A stretch of 64,000 nucleotides of DNA. It comes from Granulicella aggregans. Its GTDB lineage: Bacteria > Acidobacteriota > Terriglobia > Terriglobales > Acidobacteriaceae. Each line of letters starts with the position of its first letter. The stretch's first letter is position 1. Below the pieces are notes generated by a model. That model saw nothing but the letters and a program-made list of their open reading frames with translations. It ran no database searches and had not been told where the DNA came from. The DNA lies in the NCBI RefSeq assembly GCF_025685565.1, contig NZ_JAGSYE010000005.1, positions 62,001-126,000 of the forward strand. The letters run 5' to 3'. Made by a program: the position numbers and the translations under genes. Of this stretch, positions 25,733 through 34,462 are shown piece by piece.

Positions 25733-26431
25733 ATGCCCCTGCCCGAACCAATGTTCCTGAATCCCGTCCTAACCGCGCTCCAGACCACCCACGCGCATCT
25801 CGCCATCACTTCAGGCGAAGCAGTCCGCTATCCCTCTGCAGTCGCCCCGTTCGCCGCAATCGCGACTCCTACAACAGAGGCCCTGCGCGACCTCCGCTCC
25901 CTTCTCGCGCCGGCCGAATACGTCTGGGCGACAGCTCTTGGCGAAGCTGATTGCGCCGCCGCGCAGCTTGCCGTCGAGACCACCATCGACGTTCTGCAGA
26001 TGATCCTGCCGCCTGAAATTGAACTGCCGCCACCCTATCCCGGCATCCTCCCACTCGACTGCACCCACGCCCCCGAGATGGTCGCCTTAACCGACATAGC
26101 CTTCCCCGGCTTCTTCCGTCCTCGCACCTGCGAGATGGGCTCCTACTTTGGCATCCGTTCCGCCGAAACTGACGAGCTCATCGCCATGGGCGGCGAGCGC
26201 CTCGTCTTCCCCGGCTACTCCGAGATGAGCGGCCTCTGCACCCACCCCGCCCATCGCGGCAAAGGCTACGCCGCCCATCTTCTCTGGCATCTAGCCTGCC
26301 GCCATCGCCAGCAGGGCATCGTCTCCTGGCTGCATGTGACCGCGACCAACTCCACCGCCGTCAATCTCTACCTCAGACTTGGCTTCCAGACCGTCCGCAG
26401 CATCAAGCTCCACAAACTCACCGTCCTCTAG
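25733..26431 (+). CDS. GNAT family N-acetyltransferase
   Basis: A 232-residue acyl-CoA-dependent transferase. The C-terminal half holds the GNAT fold: 'YSEMSGLCTHPAHRGKGYAAHLLWHLACRH' contains the acetyl-CoA pyrophosphate loop (H-R-G-K-G-Y), and 'HVTATNSTAVNLYLRLGFQTVRSIKLHKL' the closing strand. The N-terminal about 100 residues are a less conserved lead. The ATG at 25733 or the in-frame ATG at 25751 may be used. The substrate is unknown. The next gene (MATE) begins 48 bp downstream, so they may be co-transcribed. Confidence 0.88.
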   Translation: MPLPEPMFLNPVLTALQTTHAHLAITSGEAVRYPSAVAPFAAIATPTTEALRDLRSLLAPAEYVWATALGEADCAAAQLAVETTIDVLQMILPPEIELPPPYPGILPLDCTHAPEMVALTDIAFPGFFRPRTCEMGSYFGIRSAETDELIAMGGERLVFPGYSEMSGLCTHPAHRGKGYAAHLLWHLACRHRQQGIVSWLHVTATNSTAVNLYLRLGFQTVRSIKLHKLTVL

Positions 26432-26479
26432 GTCAGCCCGTCGAGCAGCGGCGGTTATCATGGAAGTTCACCCACTTCC

Positions 26480-27847
26480 ATGCTCCCCATCCGCCCCCAA
26501 ATCCGTTCCGTACTGGCCCTCGCCTTGCCGCTCATCCTGGCCGAGGTCGGATGGATGTTCATGGCGGTCGTCGACACCATCATGGTCGGCCACCTGCCTC
26601 ACCCGGCGATCACCATCTCCGCCGTCGCCCTCGCGCAAGTTCTCTACAACACCATCGCCTTCGGCATCGGCGGCGTCCTGCTTGGCCTCGATACCTACCT
26701 TTCGCAAGCCCACGGTGCCGGCAAGTTCGGCGAGGCCAATCGCTGGCTCCTCCACGGGCTCGTACTCTCCGCCATTCTCATCGCTATCCTCATGGCGGTC
26801 GTCCACGCCGCCTCCTTCGGCCTTGCATATTTCCCTGTCGACCCCATCATCCGCTCGCAGGCAGTCACGTTCCTCCGAGTCCTCAATTTGGGCACGCCTC
26901 CACTCATCCTTGCGCTCACGTTTCGCCGCTACCTTCAGGCCTTCGACCACGCCAGGTCCATCGCGATCGCCCTGGTCACCGCCAACGTCGTCAACGCGCT
27001 GCTGGACTGGGCCTTCCTCTTCCCGCACCAGTGGGGTCCGCTCACTCTCGCAGGCCAAGGAGTCGTCGGCGCGGCCATCTCTACCGCGCTCGCTCGCCTT
27101 TATCTCGCGCTTTTCTTCCTTCTTGCCATCCTGTACTTCGACCGCAAACACGCCTACGGCCTGCGTTCCGTCACGCGCCGCATCGAGTACAGCCGCCTCC
27201 GCGAGCTCACCCTCTTCGGTGCTCCCGTCGGCGCGCAGATCTTCGTCGAGATCTCCATCTTCGGCGCGGTCACCTATCTGATCGGAACCTTCGGCCCACT
27301 CCCGCTGGCCGGCCACGAGATCGCCCTCAACGTCGCCAGCATCACGTTCATGGTGCCCTTCGCAATCTCGGCGGCAGCCTCTGTGCGCGTCGGTCAGGCC
27401 ATCGGCCGCAAGTCTCCAGAAGAGGCCCGCGCCGCCGGCTGGAGCTCCATCGGTCTTGGTGCTGCCTTCATGCTCTGCGCTTCGGCTGTCCTGATCTTGG
27501 TGCCGAACCTCATCGCCCGCGCCTTCACCGTAGACCCCGCTGTCATCGCCGCCGCCGTTCCTCTGCTTCTCGTCGCTGCCGCTTTCCAGTTCTTCGACGG
27601 CGTCCAGATCACGGCCACCGGCGCTCTGCGCGGGGCAGGGAACACCCACATCGGCCTCTTCGTCCATCTCATCGGATACTGGCTGATCGGCTTACCCGTC
27701 GGCGTTCTGCTGGGCTTTCACTTCAAGCTCGGTGCGGTGGGCCTGTGGATCGGTCTCTGCCTCGGGCTGATCATCGCGGGCGGTGCTCTTGTAACAAGCT
27801 GGCACCGCAGCGCTCGAAAGCTGGAGACCACGATCTCGGTTGCTTAG
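26480..27847 (+). CDS. MATE family multidrug/toxin efflux transporter
   Basis: A 455-residue inner-membrane protein with about twelve hydrophobic segments in two six-helix halves. Family blocks include 'LILAEVGWMFMAVVDTIMVGHL' in the first half and 'GAPVGAQIFVEISIFGAVTYLIG' and 'ALNVASITFMVPFAISAAASVRVGQAIG' in the second. Such transporters export cationic drugs or toxins with a Na+ or H+ gradient. It lies directly upstream of a TipA-like MerR regulator that has its own promoter in the 92-bp gap. Confidence 0.93.
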   Translation: MLPIRPQIRSVLALALPLILAEVGWMFMAVVDTIMVGHLPHPAITISAVALAQVLYNTIAFGIGGVLLGLDTYLSQAHGAGKFGEANRWLLHGLVLSAILIAILMAVVHAASFGLAYFPVDPIIRSQAVTFLRVLNLGTPPLILALTFRRYLQAFDHARSIAIALVTANVVNALLDWAFLFPHQWGPLTLAGQGVVGAAISTALARLYLALFFLLAILYFDRKHAYGLRSVTRRIEYSRLRELTLFGAPVGAQIFVEISIFGAVTYLIGTFGPLPLAGHEIALNVASITFMVPFAISAAASVRVGQAIGRKSPEEARAAGWSSIGLGAAFMLCASAVLILVPNLIARAFTVDPAVIAAAVPLLLVAAAFQFFDGVQITATGALRGAGNTHIGLFVHLIGYWLIGLPVGVLLGFHFKLGAVGLWIGLCLGLIIAGGALVTSWHRSARKLETTISVA

Positions 27848-27892
27848 CGTCTGCCGCCAAGCCGACTTTCGATTGGGAATCTTCGAAAGCGC

Positions 27893-27923
27893 TTGACCCT
27901 ACCCTTACGTCATGCTCCAAGAT
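27893..27923 (+). promoter_or_regulatory. MerR-type promoter/operator of the TipA-like gene
   Basis: A -35 box TTGACC (27893-27898) and a -10-like CAAGAT (27918-27923) are separated by 19 bp, the long spacer typical of MerR-regulated promoters. The dyad TGAC-N11-GTCA (27894-27897 and 27909-27912) lies between them. It directs the downstream MerR gene, whose Shine-Dalgarno sequence AAGGTGAG is at 27928-27935, and probably gives autoregulation. Confidence 0.6.
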
Positions 27924-27939
27924 TTTCAAGGTGAGAACC

Positions 27940-28725
27940 ATGAGCACTTTCCGCATCAAGGAGTTCGCAAAGCTCGCCGGCGTTACTGTGCGGGCATTGC
28001 ATCACTACGACGGGCTCGAGCTGCTGTCTCCGGCGCATCGTTCGGAGCGAGGCTATCGGCTGTATTGTCACGAGGATCTCGGTCGCCTGGAGCGGATTCT
28101 CGTGTTGCGGTACCTGGGTCTTTCATTGCGCGAGATCGCCGCGCTGCTGAACACACCAACCGGTCGTGGCGCAGAACCGCTGACGGTCACGCTCGCACGA
28201 CAGAGTGCGGCGCTGCGTGAACGGCGCGGCGGCCTGGACCGCATCCTGCGTGCCATCGAACACGCACAACGACGCGCACAGAACCCCGCGGAATCCGAGT
28301 GGCTCCTCTACCAGACCATTCTGAAGGAGATACAAATGCAAGAAGCCACAGACTGGACAGAAAGGTACTACAGCCCGAAGGCCTTGGAGGCGCTTCGGGA
28401 GCGGCGTGCAGCCCTGACACCTGAACAGAAGGAAGAGATCGGTGCGCGATGGCAGGCTTTGTTCGTCGACATACAACACGCGCTTGATCATCAGGTGCCA
28501 CCGGACAGTGAGGAGGGCCGGGCGGTGGTTGCACGGTGGATGCGCCTGGGCGACGAGTTCACGCAGGGAGACCCGGAGATTGGCGAGGGTTACCATCGGC
28601 TCTTCGAGGACGAGAGCCACTGGCCCGATGACGAACACGCCTCCAGGCTCCGGGCAGGTATGCCAAAGCCCGAGTACCTGGCCTTCTTCAAGCAGGCGGT
28701 TCAAGCCTGCCTGCGGCACGGCTGA
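27940..28725 (+). CDS. MerR family regulator, TipA-like (drug-binding C-terminal domain)
   Basis: A 261-residue one-component regulator. Residues 1-75 are a MerR winged helix-turn-helix ('FRIKEFAKLAGVTVRALHHYDGLELLSPA', 'RGYRLYCHEDLGRLERI'); about 80-115 is the dimerising coiled coil; about 130-255 resembles the TipAS antibiotic-recognition domain ('YYSPKALEALRERRAALTPEQ'). The ATG at 27940 is chosen because AAGGTGAG and a MerR-type promoter lie directly before it; the reading frame remains open far upstream only by chance, across the MATE gene. The next gene starts 44 bp downstream, so both may form a drug-response operon. Confidence 0.9.
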   Translation: MSTFRIKEFAKLAGVTVRALHHYDGLELLSPAHRSERGYRLYCHEDLGRLERILVLRYLGLSLREIAALLNTPTGRGAEPLTVTLARQSAALRERRGGLDRILRAIEHAQRRAQNPAESEWLLYQTILKEIQMQEATDWTERYYSPKALEALRERRAALTPEQKEEIGARWQALFVDIQHALDHQVPPDSEEGRAVVARWMRLGDEFTQGDPEIGEGYHRLFEDESHWPDDEHASRLRAGMPKPEYLAFFKQAVQACLRHG

Positions 28726-28769
28726 TAGAGGCGCCGCTTCATTCGCTTCACGAATGCAAGGAGACGATG

Positions 28770-29756
28770 ATGGCCGCATCCAAGAGCAAGCTGTCTGCGG
28801 TGATTACGCTGTTCTTCGTGGCTCCGGTGGTGGCGGAGTATCTGCTGGGAGACCTGCCGCTCAAGCTGCTGCCAGCGTTAATCGTATTGGCTCCGGCGTA
28901 CGGTGGCGCGGCGGTACTGATTCGCGAAGCGGGACGGCGAACGGGCCGCGGCTGGCCGATGATGCTGGTGCTGGGCGCGGCCTACGCGTCGATCGCCGAA
29001 GGCCTGGTGACGCAGTCTCTGTTTAACCACGACTATCTGAAGATGCATATGCACCTGCTTGACCATGCCTATCTTCCGGCATTGGGCATCGGAGGCTGGT
29101 GGACGTTGTTGATGTTCAACCTCCACACATTCTGGAGCATGGGCGTTTCGATTGCGCTGGTGGAGGCGTTGTTTCCTGCCGAGGCTGAAACTCCGTGGCT
29201 GGGGCGAGTGGGTAGTTCGGTGGTCGCTTTCGTGTTCGTGCTAGGTTCAGCCGCAAACTTCGGGATTGGGCTCAAGCAGAACCACTTCGTGGCGTCCAGG
29301 CCGCAGCTTGTTAGCGCGGCAGGGCTGAGCATCTTGCTGATCGCGTCTGCGTTCCTGATTCCGGTCAGGAGATCGCGAATCACCGACGGTATAGTGCCGA
29401 GCCCACTGATCGCCGGAGTCGCTGCGTTCGTGCTGGGCCTGGGCGTCCTGTACACACCGCCGAAGTGGGGTTGGGGTTCGGTGGGTGCGATGCTCGCGAT
29501 TGACGCGGTCTTCCTTATCCTGCTCACGTTCTTTTCGCGAAAAGCCAGATGGAGCGCGCTGCATACACTAAGCCTCGCAGCGGGAGGCGCGCTGGGGTAC
29601 GGCATTCATGCGTTCACTCAGAGGCCGCTGGTCGGCGAGTTGCTTTGGATGCGGATCAGCAACGCGGTCTTTCTCGCCGCTGCAGTCTGGTTGATCGTGT
29701 TCGCCGCGAAGCGCATCACCCGCTACCAGGCGCTGGAGCAGGCGATAGTCGATTGA
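28770..29756 (+). CDS. multi-pass membrane protein of unknown family, downstream of TipA-like regulator
   Basis: 328 residues with about ten hydrophobic segments, with no domain recognised with confidence. Conserved-looking polar residues lie in membrane or loop regions, including 'IREAGRRTGRGWPMM' and 'FNLHTFWSMG', and there is a His/Met-rich loop 'HDYLKMHMHLLDHAYLP' near residues 88-104. AAGGAG (28758-28763) lies 6 bp before the second of two adjacent ATGs, so 28770 is preferred to 28767. It is likely co-transcribed with the TipA-like gene and may be its target; the function is not assigned. Confidence 0.7.
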   Translation: MAASKSKLSAVITLFFVAPVVAEYLLGDLPLKLLPALIVLAPAYGGAAVLIREAGRRTGRGWPMMLVLGAAYASIAEGLVTQSLFNHDYLKMHMHLLDHAYLPALGIGGWWTLLMFNLHTFWSMGVSIALVEALFPAEAETPWLGRVGSSVVAFVFVLGSAANFGIGLKQNHFVASRPQLVSAAGLSILLIASAFLIPVRRSRITDGIVPSPLIAGVAAFVLGLGVLYTPPKWGWGSVGAMLAIDAVFLILLTFFSRKARWSALHTLSLAAGGALGYGIHAFTQRPLVGELLWMRISNAVFLAAAVWLIVFAAKRITRYQALEQAIVD

Positions 29757-29789
29757 TAACTCGCTCGCGGCACAATTGGGATCTTCAGC

Positions 29790-31118
29790 CTATTTCTGCT
29801 GGCTCAACCGGTACATCAATAGCGCACTCCGCTTCGCCTGCTTCGCAATCGAGTCCAGATAGACGATCTCGCCCTCCGCGTGCGAGCCCTCACCCATCGC
29901 CCCTGTCCCTACCAGCCCCGGAAGATACTGCGCGATAAACGAGATATCCCCAGCACCGCGCAGCATGGGGTCAAGCTCTGGCATCGGTGGGAATCCCAGC
30001 GTCGCGTTCACAGCATTTAACTGCCTCACCAGGTCGTGCCCGGATTCGGTTACCGGCATCGCCGGGTAAGCCTCGTCGAAGGAGATCGTCGCTCCGGTCC
30101 GTGGCAGATGTTTGCCGACGATCTCGCGCATCCTCTGTTCCACGCGCTCGCTCTGGCCGTTATCCAGCGTCCGTATGTCGCCAATGGCGATTGCTGTGGG
30201 CGGCACCACGTTCGCCTTGCCGGTTGCACGGCCCCCCAGCTTCGACTCATTCAACTCCGCCGTCGCTCCTCCAAGCATCAGACCCACGTTGAACGTTAGC
30301 CCCGGCTCCGGCAGTTGCGCCCGGAAGGCATCGAGAATCCGGGTCATCTCATAGATCGCCCCGGCTCCCATGTTGTCCGAGAAGATCTGTGAGGAGTGGC
30401 CGCTCTTTCCCGTTGTATCCAGGTGCCAGGTCACCGAACTCCGCCGCGAGATGCTGATCGTGTCCACCCCTTGGCGCCGCACGCCGCTCTCGAACTCGAA
30501 CGCCACATCGCTTACCTTCGCCGCGTCGATCATGTCCTTGCGCGTTATCGCGATCGGATCGCCATGCCGCTCTTCATCCCCGCTCAGGACAATTCGTATC
30601 TCCGCCGTGTCCAGAACGCCGGCAGACTGCATGGCTCCCAGCGCGACCAGCATCACCACGAGGCCGCCCTTCATATCGTTCACCCCGGGCCCCGTCGCGA
30701 CATTTCCCGTACCGTCCGGAATCATGGTGTAGGTTTGGAAGCTGCTGTCCTTCTCGAAGACCGTGTCCATGTGACCGATCAGCAGCATCCGCTTGCCGCA
30801 GTTGCCATCGCCGAGCGGGCACGGATGTTCCGCCACCAGATCGCCGGCGCGGTGGGCATCGTCCATTGGCATCCACTTCGTCTTGAACCCAAGCCCGCGC
30901 AGCCGAGGCTCGATCTCGTCCTTCACCGCGATCACGCCGGGAATATTCATCGTCCCGCTGTTGATGTTGACGATCTTCTCCAGCAGCGCCACAGCCTCGC
31001 GGTTCTGCGTGTCGACAGACCGGATCATCGTGCTCTCAACCGGCGCAATCGCCGTCTGCGCTGCGGCAGCGACGCTGCCAGCAAGAACCAGCAGGGAACC
31101 CATCCACATCTTCGCCAT
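29790..31118 (-). CDS. M20 family metallopeptidase, secreted (glutamate carboxypeptidase-like)
   Basis: 442 residues with a Sec signal peptide (about 1-21). The M20 metal-binding blocks are present: 'LLIGHMDTVFE' (His), 'GPGVNDMKGG' (bridging Asp), 'IVLSGDEERHGDP' (Glu catalysis/ligand) and 'GMGEGSHAEGE...' with a late His. The dimerisation domain sits between them. The pattern resembles carboxypeptidase G2-type enzymes that remove C-terminal residues, or acyl-amino-acid hydrolases. The product is periplasmic. It is the downstream neighbour of the FUSC gene with a 60-bp gap. Confidence 0.9.
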   Translation of the reverse strand: MAKMWMGSLLVLAGSVAAAAQTAIAPVESTMIRSVDTQNREAVALLEKIVNINSGTMNIPGVIAVKDEIEPRLRGLGFKTKWMPMDDAHRAGDLVAEHPCPLGDGNCGKRMLLIGHMDTVFEKDSSFQTYTMIPDGTGNVATGPGVNDMKGGLVVMLVALGAMQSAGVLDTAEIRIVLSGDEERHGDPIAITRKDMIDAAKVSDVAFEFESGVRRQGVDTISISRRSSVTWHLDTTGKSGHSSQIFSDNMGAGAIYEMTRILDAFRAQLPEPGLTFNVGLMLGGATAELNESKLGGRATGKANVVPPTAIAIGDIRTLDNGQSERVEQRMREIVGKHLPRTGATISFDEAYPAMPVTESGHDLVRQLNAVNATLGFPPMPELDPMLRGAGDISFIAQYLPGLVGTGAMGEGSHAEGEIVYLDSIAKQAKRSALLMYRLSQQK

Positions 31119-31178
31119 AGTGCCCGGAGAATATCACGCGCCGCATCAGACGACGCAGGAGGGATGAGGACGTTGGCT

Positions 31179-33401
31179 TTACCCCACCGCCTTCCCCATC
31201 AACTCCGCCGCAGTTCTCTCCAACACTCCTACCTGTCGCTCCATTCTTCGCATCTGTTGCTCTTCCACGGAGCCCGGCTGCCCATCATCGTCGCCCGCGA
31301 GATCTCCGCCTGAAGCCGCCGCGCCCGTCAGCACTTCGGTCCCAAGCAACGCGGCGCTCACCCGCTCGAGGCGCGCGATCATGGACTCCACTCGACCAAT
31401 GGTCCGCTCGCCGCCAGAGCCCACCGTCGTCAGAGTCGTTGCCACGCGCATCAGTCTTCGTAGATACGTCACAAACGTCAACGCCTCGGTCTGGATGTCT
31501 CCCGACGTTGCCTGTTTGCCGAACCCCGGCTCCAGCATCATGCGATCCAGCGACTCCTCCGCGTCGTTGATCGCGAGGCCCGAAAGCCGCCGCGCCGGGG
31601 CCAATACCTGCCGCTCTGCCGCCGGTCGCTCCTGCCCGCTCGTCTGCCAGTAACGAATCATCGCCCGCAGATAGCCCGCGTCCGCGCTCGCTCCTCGCCC
31701 CAGCAAACGCCCCAGTTCCAGGTGCTCATGTTCCGGCCAGAGAAGCCGCATGGCCAGCACTGCAACCAGTGCACCAAGCACCGTATTCGCCATTCGCACT
31801 CCGGCATAGCTCCAGTCCCGGAAGTACGGCATCGACATCAGCACAAACGTTGGCGTCAGAAAGAAGCAGTACCAAGCGTAGTTCACCGCATAGGTCGCCA
31901 GGGTCAGAGCTGAGACCACCGCCAGCACCGCGATCAATCCCGCCTGCCCATGAATCGCCGTTGCGAGTACAGCCGCCAGTGCGCCGCCCGCGATCGTCCC
32001 ACCCACACGCTGCATCCCGCGCCGCAGCGTGCCCGAGCCATACGGCTGTAACACGATAATCGACGTCATAGCCAGCCACGACCCATGCCGCACATGGGTC
32101 AACCGCATCAGCAGAATGTCGACGCCTCCCACTACCGCCATCCGCAGCGCGTGCCGCATCATGACCGAGTCAAACGTCAAGTTTGCACGCAGTGCATCCA
32201 CCCAGCGATATTGCGTCGCGCGGTCTTTTTCAGAAGCTACAGCCGGCTCCTCAGAGTCCTGCGCGATCATCTCCCATCTGGCCGCCGCTCCACCCACACG
32301 TAGCTCGACCCCGCTCCACACTGCTCTCACTGCCTCAAACGCAATCTGCACATTCTCGAGCGCATCGCGTTCATCCGTCGCCAGATGCGCTCGCGTCGTG
32401 CCCTTCGCGAACGGCCATCGTGGTCGCTTCAGCCGCGGCTGCACATGCTCCATGGAGTGCGATCCCTCTGGCGTATAGGAGGCCGCTCCGTCTCCGGGCC
32501 GCTGCCTGAGGCCGCGCGAGATCGCCCATTCCGCCCCGCTCAGCCATCGGGCCGCCTCGCGCACCGCCGCGAAGGAAGCGGGATCGTCGGCCACCTCTGC
32601 CAGCTCCCGCCAGCGCATCGTGATCGCGAAGAGCATGTCTGCCGTTTCGAGCAGCACGGTCAGGTTGCGCGCCCGTACCGTCCGGGCGGTCATCCGCGCC
32701 GGAACCCGGCCTACCGCGTGCCGCGCTTTCTCCATCTGCAGCCGCATCGCCCGCTGAAAGTGCCCGGTGTGCTCGAGGCTGATGCGCCGCTCTTCGGCGG
32801 CCGCGCCGTCATTGGCATCGCCAGACCACTCCTCCACCAGCATCTTTCCGGAGAACTCCGCCAGCACCGTGTAGCACTCGGCCACCTCCCGCCGTGCTGG
32901 CCGGAACGGGTCGACCGGCCACAGCACCAGGCTCAGGGCTGCCGCCCACAAACCGCCCAGCACAAACTCCAGCGCCGCCGCGCAGGCATGCGCAAAGCTG
33001 TGGTCGGTCCCGCCAAAGCCCGCGAAGTACAGCACCAGGATGATCACGCTCGTCGAGGCAATCCGCTCCGACGCCACCCGCGCGAACGTCGCCGAAAAAC
33101 AGACCGCTGCCGTCACTATGACCGCAAGCCAAAGGCTCCCACCCACCATCGCGCCGATCACGCAGACCAGGCTGCCGCCTGCCAGCAGCGTCGCCATCGT
33201 CTCCAGCCGAGACCGGTACGGGCCGCCGTTATCGACCAGAACTGCTTCGAAGCCGCCCAGCGCCGCCCATCCCATCGGCAGCCCAAGCCGGTTACAGACG
33301 ATCATAGCTCCGGCTACGGCTACTCCCGCTCGCAAGCCGCGTGTCCAGTGCAGCGATTTCAGCACTCTCTCAAAACGATCGATCGCCGCCGCAACGCTCA
33401 T
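31179..33401 (-). CDS. FUSC family (fusaric acid resistance-like) transporter
   Basis: 740 residues with two membrane blocks (about 18-155 and 430-560, each with several hydrophobic helices) separated and followed by soluble helical regions. The layout and the 'WLAVIVTAAVCFSATFARVASE' and 'VLQPYGSGTLRRGMQRVGGTIAGGALAAVLA' blocks fit the FUSC/AaeB/YccS family of aromatic-acid or toxic-compound exporters. The ATG at 33401 is used; the frame open to 33893 lies inside the next gene. It is 47 bp from the EamA-like gene and may be co-transcribed with it. Confidence 0.85.
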   Translation of the reverse strand: MSVAAAIDRFERVLKSLHWTRGLRAGVAVAGAMIVCNRLGLPMGWAALGGFEAVLVDNGGPYRSRLETMATLLAGGSLVCVIGAMVGGSLWLAVIVTAAVCFSATFARVASERIASTSVIILVLYFAGFGGTDHSFAHACAAALEFVLGGLWAAALSLVLWPVDPFRPARREVAECYTVLAEFSGKMLVEEWSGDANDGAAAEERRISLEHTGHFQRAMRLQMEKARHAVGRVPARMTARTVRARNLTVLLETADMLFAITMRWRELAEVADDPASFAAVREAARWLSGAEWAISRGLRQRPGDGAASYTPEGSHSMEHVQPRLKRPRWPFAKGTTRAHLATDERDALENVQIAFEAVRAVWSGVELRVGGAAARWEMIAQDSEEPAVASEKDRATQYRWVDALRANLTFDSVMMRHALRMAVVGGVDILLMRLTHVRHGSWLAMTSIIVLQPYGSGTLRRGMQRVGGTIAGGALAAVLATAIHGQAGLIAVLAVVSALTLATYAVNYAWYCFFLTPTFVLMSMPYFRDWSYAGVRMANTVLGALVAVLAMRLLWPEHEHLELGRLLGRGASADAGYLRAMIRYWQTSGQERPAAERQVLAPARRLSGLAINDAEESLDRMMLEPGFGKQATSGDIQTEALTFVTYLRRLMRVATTLTTVGSGGERTIGRVESMIARLERVSAALLGTEVLTGAAASGGDLAGDDDGQPGSVEEQQMRRMERQVGVLERTAAELMGKAVG

Positions 33402-33448
33402 GCCCCCAAGTCTATTGCAGCCCTCATCGCAACCGGTCGCGATGAGAG

Positions 33449-34354
33449 CTAAGTAATCGGCATCTGCTCTCTCACCCGAGTCTTCGACCGCGTGGTCAGA
33501 GTCACCGCCGACGCCAGGATCAAGCCTCCGCCTGCCCACGCGCTTGGCCCTAATCTCTCGCCCAGCACGAATACCCCAAGAAGAGATCCCATCAGCGGCT
33601 CCATATTCAGCAACACGCCCGCCTGTGACGCGGGCACCTGTGTCATGCCCCAGTTCCACAGTAGCGTCGTTGTTGCCGTGCAAAGCACTCCACTGGCCGC
33701 AAGCGCTGCCCACGCCCTCCATGAGATACCCATCACCGGGGGCATGCCGTACTGCAGGGGAACCCATACGGCGAGCATCGCCGTCCCCAGAGCCTGCCCA
33801 TACACCGTTACTTGAATAGGACCGTGGGTCTCCATCAAATGCTTGTTTGCCAAAATCCAGAAGAGCGCAATCGCCAGCGACGCCACCACGCAAAGATCAC
33901 CCGCCAGGCTGGAACCTCCGCCGGAAACATGCCCCAGCGCAATCAACGCCGCTCCACAAGTCGAGCCGACCAGAGCCAGCCATCCCACCAGGTCCATGCG
34001 CTCATGCGCCCACACTGCCGCACCCACCGCGAGGATCACCGGCATCATTCCCACCATCAACGAGGCGTGAGACACCGTCGTCAGCGACAGTCCATAAAAC
34101 TGCAGCAGAAACTGCACCGGCACCCCCAGAAAGGAAGCCACCAGCAGCACACCCCACTCCCGGCGGTTGAACTTTGGGGGATGCGTCACCAGCAGCGGCA
34201 GCATCGCCAGCACGGCGAACGCAAACCGGTAGAGCACCATGTGACCAACCGACATCTCGCGCAGCGCAATCTTGCCAAAGAAAAATCCGCAGCCCCACAA
34301 CGCGCTCGCTGCCATACAAGCGCCAAAACCTAAAGCCCTGCTCTTTCCATGCAT
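33449..34354 (-). CDS. DMT superfamily transporter (EamA type)
   Basis: 301 residues with ten hydrophobic helices in two EamA repeats. Features are 'GCGFFFGKIALREMSVGHMVLYRF' at the start and 'TTTLLWNWGMTQVPASQAGVLLNMEPLMGSLLGVFVLGERL', the characteristic EamA closing block. Such proteins export or import metabolites such as amino acids; the substrate cannot be told. It is followed by the FUSC gene on the same strand after 47 bp. Confidence 0.92.
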   Translation of the reverse strand: MHGKSRALGFGACMAASALWGCGFFFGKIALREMSVGHMVLYRFAFAVLAMLPLLVTHPPKFNRREWGVLLVASFLGVPVQFLLQFYGLSLTTVSHASLMVGMMPVILAVGAAVWAHERMDLVGWLALVGSTCGAALIALGHVSGGGSSLAGDLCVVASLAIALFWILANKHLMETHGPIQVTVYGQALGTAMLAVWVPLQYGMPPVMGISWRAWAALAASGVLCTATTTLLWNWGMTQVPASQAGVLLNMEPLMGSLLGVFVLGERLGPSAWAGGGLILASAVTLTTRSKTRVREQMPIT

Positions 34355-34377
34355 CTTTCAACTCTCGCACAGAAGAA

Positions 34378-34457
34378 CAGGGTGTAGGGGATAGGGAATA
34401 GGGTGTAGAAAATCACCGTCTTTGCCGCTACACCCTAAACCCTACCCCTATACCCTG
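34378..34457. repeat. imperfect 30-bp inverted repeat of GGGTGTAGGG type (family C)
   Basis: Left arm 34378-34408 and right arm 34428-34457 are nearly reverse-complementary (starting CAGGGTGTAGGGG), with a 19-nt loop. Each arm is itself a run of GGGT-G/A-TAGGG units. It lies in the gap between the M13 peptidase gene and the EamA gene and could form a strong RNA hairpin. A related fragment is at 15988-16012. Confidence 0.7.
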
Positions 34458-34462
34458 CCTCT

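Noticed and set aside
26468..27667. 399-residue minus-strand reading frame opposite the MATE gene
   Set aside because: The translation is nearly all Asp, Glu, Gly, Arg and Ala, as expected from the antisense of a high-GC gene, with no domain.
26551..27939. Reading frame open continuously into the TipA-like gene, suggesting a 724-residue fusion
   Set aside because: The upstream part runs through the MATE gene in another frame and is Arg/Pro/His-rich; a MerR-type promoter and a Shine-Dalgarno sequence place the real start at 27940.
34378..34457. Telomere-like GGGTGTAGGG runs
   Set aside because: Only one inverted pair plus one fragment, lying between ordinary genes; nothing suggests a chromosome end.
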